From Shewanella canadensis (GTDB lineage Bacteria; Pseudomonadota; Gammaproteobacteria; Enterobacterales; Shewanellaceae): a DNA stretch of 64,000 nt. The stretch lies in NCBI RefSeq assembly GCF_003966225.1, contig NZ_RXNU01000019.1, positions 22,785-86,784 of the forward strand, written 5' to 3'. This document shows positions 43,770 to 53,700 of this stretch, in pieces. A model generated the notes under the pieces. That model was not told where the DNA came from, ran no database searches, and was given only the letters and a program-made list of their open reading frames with translations. Position 1 is the stretch's first letter, and the number at the start of each line of letters is the position of its first letter. The position numbers and the translations under genes were made by a program.

Positions 43770-44405
43770 ATGAGTAATAATGTTCAGTACGGCTTTTATG
43801 TCGATTCAAGTAAGTGTACGGGTTGTAAGACCTGTCAGGTAACGTGCAAAGATCGTAAGGATCTGCCCGTAGGTATCAACTGGCGCCGGGTGTATGAGTA
43901 TGGTGGCGGTCTGTGGACAGAGAATGCCGATGGCACTGTCAACCAGAATGTTTTCGCCTACTATACCTCTATTGGCTGCAACCACTGTAGTGAGCCCGCC
44001 TGTGTCAAGGCTTGCCCGGTGGGAGCCATGCACAAACGTAAGCAAGATGGTTTGGTGCATGTGGCGTCTGACCTATGTATTGGCTGCGAGAGTTGTGCCC
44101 GTGCCTGCCCATATGATGCGCCGCAAATTGACAAGGCCCGTAAGGTGATGACCAAGTGCGATGGCTGCTTTGAGCGTCTGGCCGAAGGTAAGAATCCGAC
44201 CTGTGTCGAGTCATGTCCGATGCGCGCCATCGACTTTGGCACTATGGATGCGCTCAAAGAGAAATACCCGGATGCAGTTAAGCCCAACTTCGCTCCTTTA
44301 CCCAGCAGCAGTATCACATCGCCGAATCTGTTGATGAAACCGAATCGTCATGCTCGCGCCAGCGGCAGCATAGATGGTGTCGTGTTAAACCATTCAGAGG
44401 TCTGA
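43770..44405 (+). CDS. dmsB: DmsB iron-sulphur subunit
   Basis: An electron-transfer subunit with four ferredoxin-type Cys groups: CTGCKTCQVTC, CNHCSEPACVKACP, CIGCESCARACP and CDGCF...CVESCP. The 211-residue length fits DmsB. It has no signal peptide of its own, so it should be co-exported with the Tat-targeted DmsA. No DmsC membrane anchor gene follows, consistent with an extracellular enzyme fed by DmsE-DmsF. Confidence 0.93.
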   Translation: MSNNVQYGFYVDSSKCTGCKTCQVTCKDRKDLPVGINWRRVYEYGGGLWTENADGTVNQNVFAYYTSIGCNHCSEPACVKACPVGAMHKRKQDGLVHVASDLCIGCESCARACPYDAPQIDKARKVMTKCDGCFERLAEGKNPTCVESCPMRAIDFGTMDALKEKYPDAVKPNFAPLPSSSITSPNLLMKPNRHARASGSIDGVVLNHSEV

Positions 44406-44411
44406 TCCGTT

Positions 44412-44435
44412 AGCGGCGTCCTTTGGGACGCCGCT
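44412..44435 (+). terminator. Strong GC hairpin between dmsB and dmsG
   Basis: AGCGGCGTCC and GGACGCCGCT form a perfect 10-base stem with a TTTG loop, 6 bases after the dmsB stop. The following TGTTAAAATTT is only weakly T-rich, so it may act as a partial terminator or as a 3'-end stabiliser that lowers chaperone expression relative to the structural genes. Confidence 0.6.
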
Positions 44436-44467
44436 TGTTAAAATTTGCAACCAAAACAGAGGAACCT

Positions 44468-45124
44468 ATGTCAACTTTGACCAGAGACACTTACCTGGAG
44501 TATCAGGGGATCGCTCGTATATTGCACAACGTACTCTTCTTTGATCCCAGCGTCGATCTTATCGGTAGTTTTATTGCGTTTAAGACTATAGAGAGTTGGC
44601 CAGAATATGGACTGGATGATAATGAGTCACAGACTAAGCAGTTAATTAACAACTACTTGAAACACTGGAGTCAGGAGCAGAGGCTGTCACTAAAGCTGGA
44701 TTATGGGCAACTTTTTTATGGACCGGGCGATCCCAGTGCCGCCCCTTGGGGCTCTGTCTATTTGAGTGAGAAGCAACTTCTCAACGGTGAGTCCACCCTG
44801 TCTTTGATGAATTTCTACCGGGAGAGGGGCATCAGGTTTGAACTGGAATCGAATCAGCCTATCGATCACCTGGGGTTATTCTTCGCCGTACTGGATCCGA
44901 TCTTCGGTCAACTGGCCGAGGAAGATAACCCTGAGTTAGTCGGCAGTTGCATCATCTTGCTGCAGCAACATCTACTCCCCTGGTCCGATCGCTGCCTCGA
45001 GTTAATGCATCATCACGCCGAGAGTGATTTTTATCGCGGTATTGCTCTGCTGACTAAAAGTTATCTGTTACAGCTGACGAAGTCACTGCAAATTGTGCCT
45101 ATATCGGCTCAGTTGTTTCGTTAA
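44468..45124 (+). CDS. dmsG: TorD/DmsD-family maturation chaperone DmsG
   Basis: A cytoplasmic chaperone that should guide DmsA cofactor loading and Tat export. All-helical, 218 residues, with LDYGQLFYGPGDPSAAPWGSVYL, the typical TorD-family YxxLFxGPG...PWxSVY pattern, and a later DHLGLFFAVL. The start is placed at 44468, where AGAGGA lies just before the ATG. Confidence 0.9.
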   Translation: MSTLTRDTYLEYQGIARILHNVLFFDPSVDLIGSFIAFKTIESWPEYGLDDNESQTKQLINNYLKHWSQEQRLSLKLDYGQLFYGPGDPSAAPWGSVYLSEKQLLNGESTLSLMNFYRERGIRFELESNQPIDHLGLFFAVLDPIFGQLAEEDNPELVGSCIILLQQHLLPWSDRCLELMHHHAESDFYRGIALLTKSYLLQLTKSLQIVPISAQLFR

Positions 45125-45142
45125 TGCCGTCTGGGAGGACTC

Positions 45143-45598
45143 ATGAACTTTATAAGATCTGTGGGTGAGCAGTGGAAGAAGTCTGAGTTTGCTGAAAAAA
45201 TTGCTTCAGTACTCGAAACTGAGGTGCGACATCTGTTCTGCGGCGCGACTAATATAATGGCAGTGGCAAACCTTATTGCAGCCATGAGCTACTATGGTCT
45301 GGATGACGAGTTCCTTGAGGAGAGTCTCGATGATGCTCATATGCTTATTATCTTATTCGATTGCTTCAGGCTGCTGGTGGTTAAACAGATTGAGCACGAC
45401 AAACTCAACCAAGCCGAACACCTGATCATCCAAATTGCTAAACATTATGCCTCCAAAACCTATGTCTCTGAAACCGAGCTTGGCTATACGGCTGAGCTCA
45501 AGCTGTTTCAGGAGCATATTAGTGCTCTCTGTCAGAAACTTGAAAAGCTGCAGAGACTGCAACGTAGTCAATATCGCAGTATGGGGAGAAACGTTTAA
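45143..45598 (+). CDS. dmsH: DmsH, small protein of the extracellular DMSO reductase operon
   Basis: A 151-residue, probably cytoplasmic, mostly helical protein of unknown function that closes dmsEFABGH operons in Shewanella (assigned by position and recall). The C-terminal ELKLFQEHISALCQKLEKLQ is found again in worn form at 48338-48508. The stop TAA overlaps an ATG with a good ribosome site (see the next entry). Confidence 0.75.
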   Translation: MNFIRSVGEQWKKSEFAEKIASVLETEVRHLFCGATNIMAVANLIAAMSYYGLDDEFLEESLDDAHMLIILFDCFRLLVVKQIEHDKLNQAEHLIIQIAKHYASKTYVSETELGYTAELKLFQEHISALCQKLEKLQRLQRSQYRSMGRNV

Positions 45599-45675
45599 TG
45601 GCAGATACCGACTTTAGCCTGAATATGATACGCCGCAAGTTAGTTTTTAAATTTGTGGGGGCCCTCACACTCTGA
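45598..45675 (+). pseudogene. Probable truncated start of a lost gene after dmsH
   Basis: A 25-codon frame starts by TAATG overlap with dmsH, behind GGGGAGA. It reads MADTDFSLNMIRRKLVFKFV and then stops after GALTL. The RRKLVFKFVGALTL stretch looks like the first membrane segment of a larger protein. An imperfect palindrome (TGTGGGGGCCCTCACA, 45654-45669) lies over the stop region. Confidence 0.3.
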
Positions 45676-45716
45676 CTCCATTTATTAATAACATGAACAG
45701 ATAAAATTAAAATCAA

Positions 45717-46682
45717 ATGACTAATCAAGCAATCAAAAAAATCAGTGAACTCGACGTATTTTGTTTACAGGTATTTAAAATCATTTTTCAAACCGGTCAT
45801 GCGAATGCAGCAGCAAAAGAGCTGAATGTATCTGCGCCTAAAATCAGTCGCTGCCTAACCACTTTACGGGCGACGTTTGATGATCAGCTTTTCTATCGTC
45901 GCCAGTTTGGTTTGAAACCAACTCCGTTAGCCGAGCATCTGTTTGAGCCCATCTGTCGATTTTGCTACTCGGTAGCTAAAATCGAACAAGTGGCGTTTGA
46001 AGTAAACCATCGCGACTCAACTCCCATTCTTAATATCGCGGTGACGCCGGGCATAATGGCGAGTCTCTCTCTGATTTTATCCAATAACTGTTCTCTCAAT
46101 CGAATTGGGCTGGTTCGGCTCCATTCTTGGAAAGATGACTCAGCCGAGTTAATTCATAGTGGAGAGTTAGATTTAGGGGTGACCTTAGATACTTCTTGTC
46201 AGCATGATCTTAATTTTGAACATTTAGGTACCTTAGACTCGGTCTATCTGGTCGGAAATGTGAGACACCCCATTTGGGCAAGGCTTCCTCATTTTACCTT
46301 AAATGAGATTTGTAAATACCCCTGTCTTTATCAGGAGTGTAAGGGGGTCAATGACAAGATGGCCCCCCTGGAGGTCTATAGCCACCAATCAGGAATAAAG
46401 CCTGTAAGTGTTGAAAAGGTTACAGGTAAAGAGCAGTGGTACAGCAACTTATTGACCATGGGGAGTTTGGCATTTACTCCAGCGGTAGAGGCTGAAATTT
46501 ATAAAAATATGCCCGGGATCCATGTCGAGCGATTACCCGAAGTTGAGGTAAATAAGCTTCATGGTAATGTGCTACCCCAAAAATACTATTTAATTGAAAA
46601 ACCAGTTTCTCATCGCCGATACACAGTTGAAAACAGGGGGGTAATAATCAATACCATTAAAGAGCTACTGGCTTCTTCATGA
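45717..46682 (+). CDS. LysR-type transcriptional regulator
   Basis: A 321-residue regulator with an N-terminal winged HTH (VFKIIFQTGHANAAAKELNVSAPKISRCLTTLRATFDDQLFYRR) followed by a substrate-binding-type domain. The HTH carries NVSAPKISRCLTTL in place of the common MSQPALSRQIKRLE, so it is a divergent member. It precedes the multiheme cytochrome gene and is a candidate for controlling it. Confidence 0.82.
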   Translation: MTNQAIKKISELDVFCLQVFKIIFQTGHANAAAKELNVSAPKISRCLTTLRATFDDQLFYRRQFGLKPTPLAEHLFEPICRFCYSVAKIEQVAFEVNHRDSTPILNIAVTPGIMASLSLILSNNCSLNRIGLVRLHSWKDDSAELIHSGELDLGVTLDTSCQHDLNFEHLGTLDSVYLVGNVRHPIWARLPHFTLNEICKYPCLYQECKGVNDKMAPLEVYSHQSGIKPVSVEKVTGKEQWYSNLLTMGSLAFTPAVEAEIYKNMPGIHVERLPEVEVNKLHGNVLPQKYYLIEKPVSHRRYTVENRGVIINTIKELLASS

Positions 46683-46850
46683 TTATTGGTATTGATTCTC
46701 CTTATCGAAATAACCTTTTGAATATATTGAAATTAATATATCTGAATCTTTAATTGTTAGTCACAATTTAACCACCTAATTACATCATTTATCTTGGGTT
46801 CTTTTATATTGGTTCTACTGCGAATGCAGGAAAAACTTATTTAGGGACTG

Positions 46851-48275
46851 ATGATGAACTTAATACATTTTAGAACAACACGTAAGGCGCTGGTGTTTGC
46901 CAGTATGCTAGTAATGCTGTCAGCTTGTGGAGATGATGACACTGAGGTGATTATTGTAGAGGTTCCAGTTGAGACACCAATTGAAACACCTGTTGAAACG
47001 CCTGTTGAAACACCAGTTGAGACAGTGCCCGAAGAGGTTGTATTAGAGTATATTGGAACTGAGAAATGCCTTGCTTGTCATTCAGATAAGAAATCATTCT
47101 TAGAGACAGGTCATAACATGATGCTAACGGAGGTTGTTAACGATGAGGAGCCTCTATATCCCTTCACATCTGTAAACGGTGCTGCTGATGTTATTGAGGG
47201 TCTTTTCAATACACTTGGTGACCCTGATGGCTGGAAGGATGTAGGGTATGTTCTTGGCGGGACAATAACGGCTAATCTCTTTATTGATAAGAACGGCTAC
47301 ATTATGAACGGTCAAAAGGCTGGTATGATGCTAAAGCCAAAGGGAACGCAAATCACCTCTGAAATGATGATGCCATACATAAGGAGCACTGAGCCGGACG
47401 GTCATCCCTATGGGCCGTGTGGTAGATGTCATACCACAGGCTGGAAAGCTTATACCTCTGCCTCTGGTGACGAAAGAAACTTGCATATGCAGAATGATAT
47501 GGATGGAATGCAAGGCACGTTCGCTATGACTGGGATTCAGTGTGAAAGTTGTCACGGTGCGGGTAGTGAACATATCAAAGGGCCTTCAAAACATAACATT
47601 GTTAAAATAGCTGAAGCACGAATTGCAGAGGATTTTCTTGCTGAAGATATGGCGAATGGTAAAGCTGTTTCATGTGTTGAGTGCCATACAACTGAAGATG
47701 CGCGAAGACTGTACCCTGATTATGTGACAGAGTATGAGCACGCATTCGGTGAGGGTACTATGAACTCACGTTTACCAGTTGTAGGTGAGTTTGGTCAGCC
47801 TGAAGGACGTAAAGATGATGTTAGTGGTGGCGGTAGACATGCGGCGGCAACGCTTAAACGTGTTGACCCTAATACAGGGGTTGCAATGGGTAAGAAGAAA
47901 GGCTTTACCTGTTCAACCTGTCACAATCCACACCAATCAGCAGTAAATCATGATAAAGCTGGCCATGAGAACGCGATGGTTAGACAGTGTACAGACTGCC
48001 ACACCAAAGGGTTTGCAGATGTTCAAGGTAGTGATATCGCTTCAGCAGCTCACGAGTTCATTGCGAAGTGTACAGACTGCCATATGCCTACAGAATCACA
48101 TCTGCTTAAGATTGACCTTGAGGGCGCAAAGGACGACCCAAGACACTTCTCAGCAGACGGTGAGTTTCAAATGCCTTGGCTTCGTGCTTGGGATAGTTGT
48201 TCTGGTTGTCATGCGGAAGACTATGATGCAAGAGCGCAGAAGATCGGTAAGATCCATAAGGATGTAGGCTTCTGA
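46851..48275 (+). CDS. Eight-heme c-type cytochrome lipoprotein
   Basis: The signal peptide ends in a lipobox (VMLSAC), so the protein should be membrane-anchored in the envelope. A linker of imperfect ETPV repeats (VETPIETPVETPVETPVETV) follows. Eight CXXCH motifs are spread through the rest: CLACH near 74, CGRCH, CESCH, CVECH, CSTCH, CTDCH twice, and CSGCH near the end. I do not recognise a characterised family for certain. CHNPH and CHMPTESH resemble octaheme nitrite/tetrathionate-type and NrfA-like site-2 segments. It may be a surface or periplasmic reductase or an electron-transfer protein. It follows the LysR gene by 168 bases. Confidence 0.8.
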   Translation: MMNLIHFRTTRKALVFASMLVMLSACGDDDTEVIIVEVPVETPIETPVETPVETPVETVPEEVVLEYIGTEKCLACHSDKKSFLETGHNMMLTEVVNDEEPLYPFTSVNGAADVIEGLFNTLGDPDGWKDVGYVLGGTITANLFIDKNGYIMNGQKAGMMLKPKGTQITSEMMMPYIRSTEPDGHPYGPCGRCHTTGWKAYTSASGDERNLHMQNDMDGMQGTFAMTGIQCESCHGAGSEHIKGPSKHNIVKIAEARIAEDFLAEDMANGKAVSCVECHTTEDARRLYPDYVTEYEHAFGEGTMNSRLPVVGEFGQPEGRKDDVSGGGRHAAATLKRVDPNTGVAMGKKKGFTCSTCHNPHQSAVNHDKAGHENAMVRQCTDCHTKGFADVQGSDIASAAHEFIAKCTDCHMPTESHLLKIDLEGAKDDPRHFSADGEFQMPWLRAWDSCSGCHAEDYDARAQKIGKIHKDVGF

Positions 48276-48288
48276 TAAGTGTATAATG

Positions 48289-48314
48289 TAATGCCAGCTA
48301 ATCAGCTGGCATTA
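48289..48314 (+). terminator. Hairpin after the multiheme cytochrome gene
   Basis: TAATGCCAGCT and AGCTGGCATTA form an 11-base perfect stem with a 4-base loop, 13 bases after the stop codon. The T tract is poor, but the stem probably ends or stabilises the transcript. Confidence 0.6.
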
Positions 48315-48337
48315 CTACCTGTGCAATAAGTAGGGGC

Positions 48338-48508
48338 ATGATGACCGCAGAGAATGCCTCAGGAAGTCTGACATCATCTATAGAAATCTTGAGTCGAACA
48401 CCTGAACTCAAGCTGTTTCAGGAACATATTTCCAATCTTTGTCTGAAGCTTGAAAAGCTGCAAAGCCTGCGACATCGTCAATATCGCAGCATGGATAGAA
48501 ATCTTTAA
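48338..48508 (+). pseudogene. Degenerate second copy of the 3' end of dmsH
   Basis: The frame reads ELKLFQEHISNLCLKLEKLQ, then SLRHRQYRSMDRNL and stop, against ELKLFQEHISALCQKLEKLQ, then RLQRSQYRSMGRNV and stop, in dmsH (45488-45598). About 36 codons align. Upstream codons to the ATG at 48338 are open but unrelated to dmsH. It is read as a remnant, not a working gene. Confidence 0.7.
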
Positions 48509-48782
48509 TGCCAACCTCAGTCTCGTTCTTGAAGGCCGATATTAAGAAGCGTATACCAGAAAACGGTTTCAGGACCAGGCAAACAAAGGACCTAAAGCAT
48601 TAACAAAATCACCTCCTCTCCAAACATAAAGCGCTATAATCATGGTGTTATGAATACTTTTTTTCATATTTAACAGGTTGTTAACTCTTGTATTCTTCAT
48701 TACAGCTGATTTTGTGGAATTATTTCACTGCCAATTAGTTTGATCAGCTCTTAAAATAAATTCTTTAACTGAGGAATAGTGT

Positions 48783-49439
48783 ATGCCTGATACCAAGAAT
48801 AAAGTGGGACGACCCTGCGGAGAGACCCAAAATCGCGATAAACTTATTCAGGCTGCGAGAACACTCTTTGTCGAGCGAGACTACTCTCAGGTCACCATTC
48901 GTGATGTCGCGGCGCTTGCTGGCACAGACCCCGGGCTTATTCGCTACTATTTTGGCTCTAAAGAAAATCTGTTCACCGCGATGTTGCGAGAGACGGCGGC
49001 GCCCGTTAAACAGCAGCTCAAAAAGGTGATTAAAGAAAAAAAGGCGGGTGGCCCGGCAAGCCTCATGCAGACCTACTATCAAGTCATGTCGGCTTATCCC
49101 CTTTTTCCAAGGTTGATCTTCCGCCTGGCAGGGCTAGATCAGAGCATTCCTGAAAATAAAGAGATAACCAAGGTGTTCAATGAAATTGTCGATATGGATG
49201 ACATCATGATGTTCGATAAGCTCAAAGCAAAGGGGCTGCTGCGGGATGATGTCGATATCCAATGCGCACAAGTGAGTTTTTTTTCGATGATGATCTTCCC
49301 ATTTCTTGTGCCCGAAGGGCTATTGAAAAGGATCGATTTACAAATTACACCGGAATTTTTAATTAAACTTGCAGAGCAAAATACCCAGCTGCTTACAAGA
49401 GGCTTGATGGCTACAAAGGACAAAAATAATGACCAGTAA
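48783..49439 (+). CDS. TetR-family regulator of the RND operon
   Basis: A 218-residue repressor with an N-terminal HTH: RDKLIQAARTLFVERDYSQVTIRDVAALAGTDPGLIRYYFGSKENLF. GAGGA precedes the ATG. Its end overlaps the next gene by 11 bases, so it is the first gene of the efflux operon and probably controls itself. The 507 bases before it hold only the dmsH remnant and a hairpin. Confidence 0.9.
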   Translation: MPDTKNKVGRPCGETQNRDKLIQAARTLFVERDYSQVTIRDVAALAGTDPGLIRYYFGSKENLFTAMLRETAAPVKQQLKKVIKEKKAGGPASLMQTYYQVMSAYPLFPRLIFRLAGLDQSIPENKEITKVFNEIVDMDDIMMFDKLKAKGLLRDDVDIQCAQVSFFSMMIFPFLVPEGLLKRIDLQITPEFLIKLAEQNTQLLTRGLMATKDKNNDQ

Positions 49440-50778
49440 TAAGAAACGTTTTCTACTCCCCGGTATCCTGGCCGGAGTATTGGTTCTGGTCTTAGCTGTC
49501 GCCCTAAAACCATCCCCTCCGGTTGTTCAGGGTTATGATAAAGCAAGGGCGGTTGAAGTTCTCACGCTTGGAAAAGCTGAGTTGGCCCCAAGAATTCAGG
49601 GATTTGGCCGCGTAACCCCTAAACATATTTGGCAAGCCGTCGCCGAAGTCGGGGGGAAAGTCATCTATCGCCATCCTCAGCTCGAAACGGGTCGGATGTT
49701 ACCAAAGGGGACATTGGTACTTGAAATCGATCCTCTGGAATATGAGTTGAAGCTGGCACAGGCAGAGGCGAGTCTTAATGCGACGCAAGCGCAACTGACG
49801 AGGCTGGAACAACAAGAGCGAAATCTTAATAGCAGTCTGAAGATAGAGAACCAGAAACTGATCCTCGCTGAGCAAGAATACCAGCGTAAGCTTACCCTTA
49901 AAAAGCGCAATCTGGTATCGAGCTCTGAGCTTGAAAGCCAGCATCAGTCCTTGTTGGTACAAACCAAGCTGGTGGAAGATCTACAAAATTCAATTAAGCT
50001 CCTCCCTGACGATAGAAAAGTGACCCAAGCGCAGCAGAGTGTGGATATTGCGCAATTAGAAGATGCCCACAGAAGGCTCAAGCAAACCAAGGTAGTGCTG
50101 CCTTTCGATGCCAGAGTTTCCGATATCAATATCGAACAAGATCAGGTGGTTGCACTGGGGTCAACCATGTTGATCGCCCATAAACTGGGCACTGCGGAGA
50201 TCATGGCTGAAATATCACTGCAGGACATGCGCACCTTAGTGAGCAGTATTCAAATGATCCCGGAAGAAAATAGTCTACCCTCCTTCGAGCTTTTTGCACT
50301 ACAAGCCAACGTAGAGTTTCAGGTAGGAAGCAATCGTTTTACCTGGCCAGCTAAAGTCACCAGAGTGGCAGAAACCGTTAATCCGAATCAGGCTACCATC
50401 GGCATTTATCTGGAGGTCGAGCAGGATTTTCGGAAACTTAAGCCATTCAGCAGGCCTCCTCTGACGAAGGGAATGTTTGTTTCGGCGCTGATATACGGTC
50501 AGGCAAGGCCACATTTCTTCGTACCTGAAAAGGCACTTCATGGTGACAAGATCTACCTGATGAGCCTGGACAATAAGCTGATGATCAAGCCGGTGAAAAT
50601 CCTGTTCCGTAATCAAGAACAAGTGGCGATTAAAGCCGAAGTGGCTGTGGGTGATAAAATTGTGTTGAACGATCTTATTCCCGCTATCGAGGGGATGTCT
50701 TTAAAAGATATCTCATCAGGCTTGAGCGCTAATGGTGCTGAGCAGTCTCAGGTGAATCAAGAGGAGGCCGGTCAGTGA
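49429..50778 (+). CDS. RND efflux membrane-fusion protein
   Basis: The periplasmic adaptor between the RND pump and an outer-membrane channel. One N-terminal membrane segment (FLLPGILAGVLVLVLAVAL) is followed by a lipoyl half, a long coiled-coil hairpin (residues 105-210, rich in Gln/Glu/Leu), the second lipoyl half (VVLPFDARVSDINIEQDQVV) and a beta-barrel. No lipobox is present. The length is 449. It overlaps the regulator and the pump genes. No TolC-type channel is encoded here. Confidence 0.9.
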   Translation: MTSNKKRFLLPGILAGVLVLVLAVALKPSPPVVQGYDKARAVEVLTLGKAELAPRIQGFGRVTPKHIWQAVAEVGGKVIYRHPQLETGRMLPKGTLVLEIDPLEYELKLAQAEASLNATQAQLTRLEQQERNLNSSLKIENQKLILAEQEYQRKLTLKKRNLVSSSELESQHQSLLVQTKLVEDLQNSIKLLPDDRKVTQAQQSVDIAQLEDAHRRLKQTKVVLPFDARVSDINIEQDQVVALGSTMLIAHKLGTAEIMAEISLQDMRTLVSSIQMIPEENSLPSFELFALQANVEFQVGSNRFTWPAKVTRVAETVNPNQATIGIYLEVEQDFRKLKPFSRPPLTKGMFVSALIYGQARPHFFVPEKALHGDKIYLMSLDNKLMIKPVKILFRNQEQVAIKAEVAVGDKIVLNDLIPAIEGMSLKDISSGLSANGAEQSQVNQEEAGQ

Positions 50779-53700
50779 TAGCTTACATCACCCGTCATCC
50801 AACATTAGCCAATCTGTTGATGCTCAGCTTACTCTTTCTCGGTTTATTGAATCTGGGCTCGATAAAACGTGAGACATTTCCTGAGTTTGCGCCTCCCTAC
50901 GTGACTGCGACCGTCGTTTATCCCGGCGCGTCACCGATAGAAGTGGAAGAAAGCCTATGTCTGCGCATGGAAGATGCGGTCGATGGATTGGGTAATGTCG
51001 AAGAGGTAAAGTGTGATGCGCAGGAAGGCGTTGCGTCCATGACCATCAAGCTGGACGGCAAAGCCGATATTGGGCGCTCTCTGGTTGATGTGCAGACGCA
51101 GATCAATGCGATTAAAAACTTTCCAGCACAAATTGAACCGCCCATCGTTAAAGAGCTCGATTGGGCTGAGCCTGTCGTAGATATTGCTATCTCGGCCGAT
51201 GCCAGCTGGCCACATCTTAAGAGTTATGCCGAGGATCTCAAGCATCGTTTGAAAATCGATGCCGGAGTGAGTTTAGTGTCGGTTGCAGGCTTTTCAGACC
51301 ATCAGCTGCGGGTCGAACTCAATCAAATAGATATGCGACGTCTGGGGCTGACTGCGGCGGACATTGCCGATAAAGTGGGTCGGCAAAATGTAAAGATACC
51401 GGCCGGTAATATTGAGCTGAAGGATAAAAATCTACTGCTCAGATTCGATGAGCGCAAAGTCACTCCCAAAGCGCTAAAGCAAACCATCGTGGCCTCTACC
51501 AGCGACGGGAGCGTGGTCCGACTCGGAGATATTGCTACCGTTACTGACCGATTCGAACTCGATGAAGAACATATTCTTTTTAACGGTCAGCACGCCGCCA
51601 TAATCAAGGTGCAAAAGAATAAAGCCGATGATGCGTTAAGGATAAAAGAGAAGGTAAGCAGTTTTATCGAGCTGGAGCGTTTACGTGTGCCCGATGGGGT
51701 GAGTTTGACGCTGACGAACGATCTCTCTTCGCTGCTTAAAGATCGTCTGGATATGATGTTAACCAATGGCTGGCAAGGGATCATCCTGGTCTTCTTCAGT
51801 ATGTGGTTATTTTTCTCTTTGCGTTACTCTTTTTGGGTATCGGCAGGTCTTCCCGTCGCCTTTCTGGGCGGCATCTATTTGATGAGTCTCTTCGGCGTCT
51901 CCATCAACATCATGAGCTTAGTCGGTTTGCTCATGGCAATCGGTATAATGATGGATGATGCCATCGTTATAGCCGAGTCAATCGCCTCCCATGTCGACAG
52001 GGGCTTAGCGCCTCACGACGCGGTGGTGCAGGGAGTCAAGAAGGTCGCACCGGGAGTAGTCTCCTCATTTTTGACCACCATTTTAATCTTCAGTAGCTTG
52101 CTGGGGCTAGATGGTCAGATGGGGGCCGTACTCTCGGCTATCCCGACAGTACTGATTATGGTGCTCAGTATCAGTTTGATTGAGGCGTTTTTAATCTTGC
52201 CTAACCATTTGAACCATTCATTGAGCCATGCACCCAAGAAAGCAGCGAGGGGCGAGCTTAAATTTAAGCGAGATTTCTTAGCTAAATTCGAAGAGTTTCG
52301 TAATACTACACTCGTCAATGCCGTTAGATTTGTGGTTCATTGGCGCTACGCCAGCGTCGGCATAACCTTAGGTATTCTCCTGTCATCTGTCGCGCTCGTC
52401 GCGGGTGGGGTGTTGAAATTTGTGCCCTTTCCGGAACTCGATGGTGATATCGCCGAAGTTAGAATCATTTTGCCACCTGGCAGCCCATTGAGTTCGACTC
52501 AACAGGTTGTCGAGCAAGTGATCTTCAGTGCTAAAGAGACTGCGGCTCGCTATACCGAAGAGGTGGAGGAGGGGGTTGAGCTTATTCAAGATATTACCGC
52601 TCAATATAATTTTAATGCCGATGCGGGAGAGAAGGGACCTCATGTGGCGACGGTCAGGTTAGATATCTTGTCGGCCGAAACCCGTGACACGCTAATAGAA
52701 GAGTTTATCCATGACTGGCGTGATAGCACAGGTGAACTGGCAGCTCCTTTGTCTATGGTATTTAAACAGCCAACAATGGGACCAGCCGGTCGTGATATCG
52801 AGGTTCGCCTGCAGGGTGACGATCTGGATATGCTAAAGCAGGCTTCTGTATCGCTGCAATCTTATCTTGCTCAGTTTGATGGTATCAACGGCATTCTCGA
52901 TGATATGCGTCCGGGAAAAGAGGAGATCAAGGTGAGCCTCAGACCCGGAGCGGAAACCTTTGGCATAGACGGTCAGTTAGTTGCCAATCAGTTACGCAGT
53001 GCGTTCTTTGGCCAACGCGCCGATGAGGTCCAGGTAGGTCCGGAGAATATCGAAATTGAGGTAAGGCTGAATAAAGTACAAGCCGGGGATCTGCATGCTT
53101 TGGCTAATTTCCCCATTATATTACCCGATGGTAATCAGCTGCCCCTATCGGCAATAGCCAAATTAGAGAATCAAAGATCTTATGTCCGCATTCAACGGAT
53201 AGATAGCCAGCGGTCGGTTACCGTGATGGCCGATGTGGACAACCGCAAGGGAAATTCCACCGAAACCTTAGCTAAGATACAGTCTGATTGGCTGCCTCAA
53301 GCCATACAGGATTATCCCGGGGTAAGAGTCGACTTCGAAGGTTCGGCAAAAGAGACGGCTAAGACGGGCGCTTCTCTCGGGAAGGGATTCCTTATCGGAA
53401 TATTTGGACTCTTTGCCATACTCAGTTTTCAGTTCAGAAGTTACCTGGAGCCCGTGGTCGTCATGTTGGCGATACCTTTGGCGTTGATTGGTGTGCTTTG
53501 GGGGCATGTGCTACTTGGCTATAATCTGTCTATGCCATCGATTATGGGCTTCATCTCCCTGGCGGGTATCGTCGTGAATGACTCCATCTTGTTAGTGCAA
53601 TATATACGTCATCATGTCGATGAGGGGGATAGCGTCCATGAAGCCGTTGTGAGCGCTAGTCGGGAACGATTCAGGGCGGTATTCTTAACGTCGCTGACGA

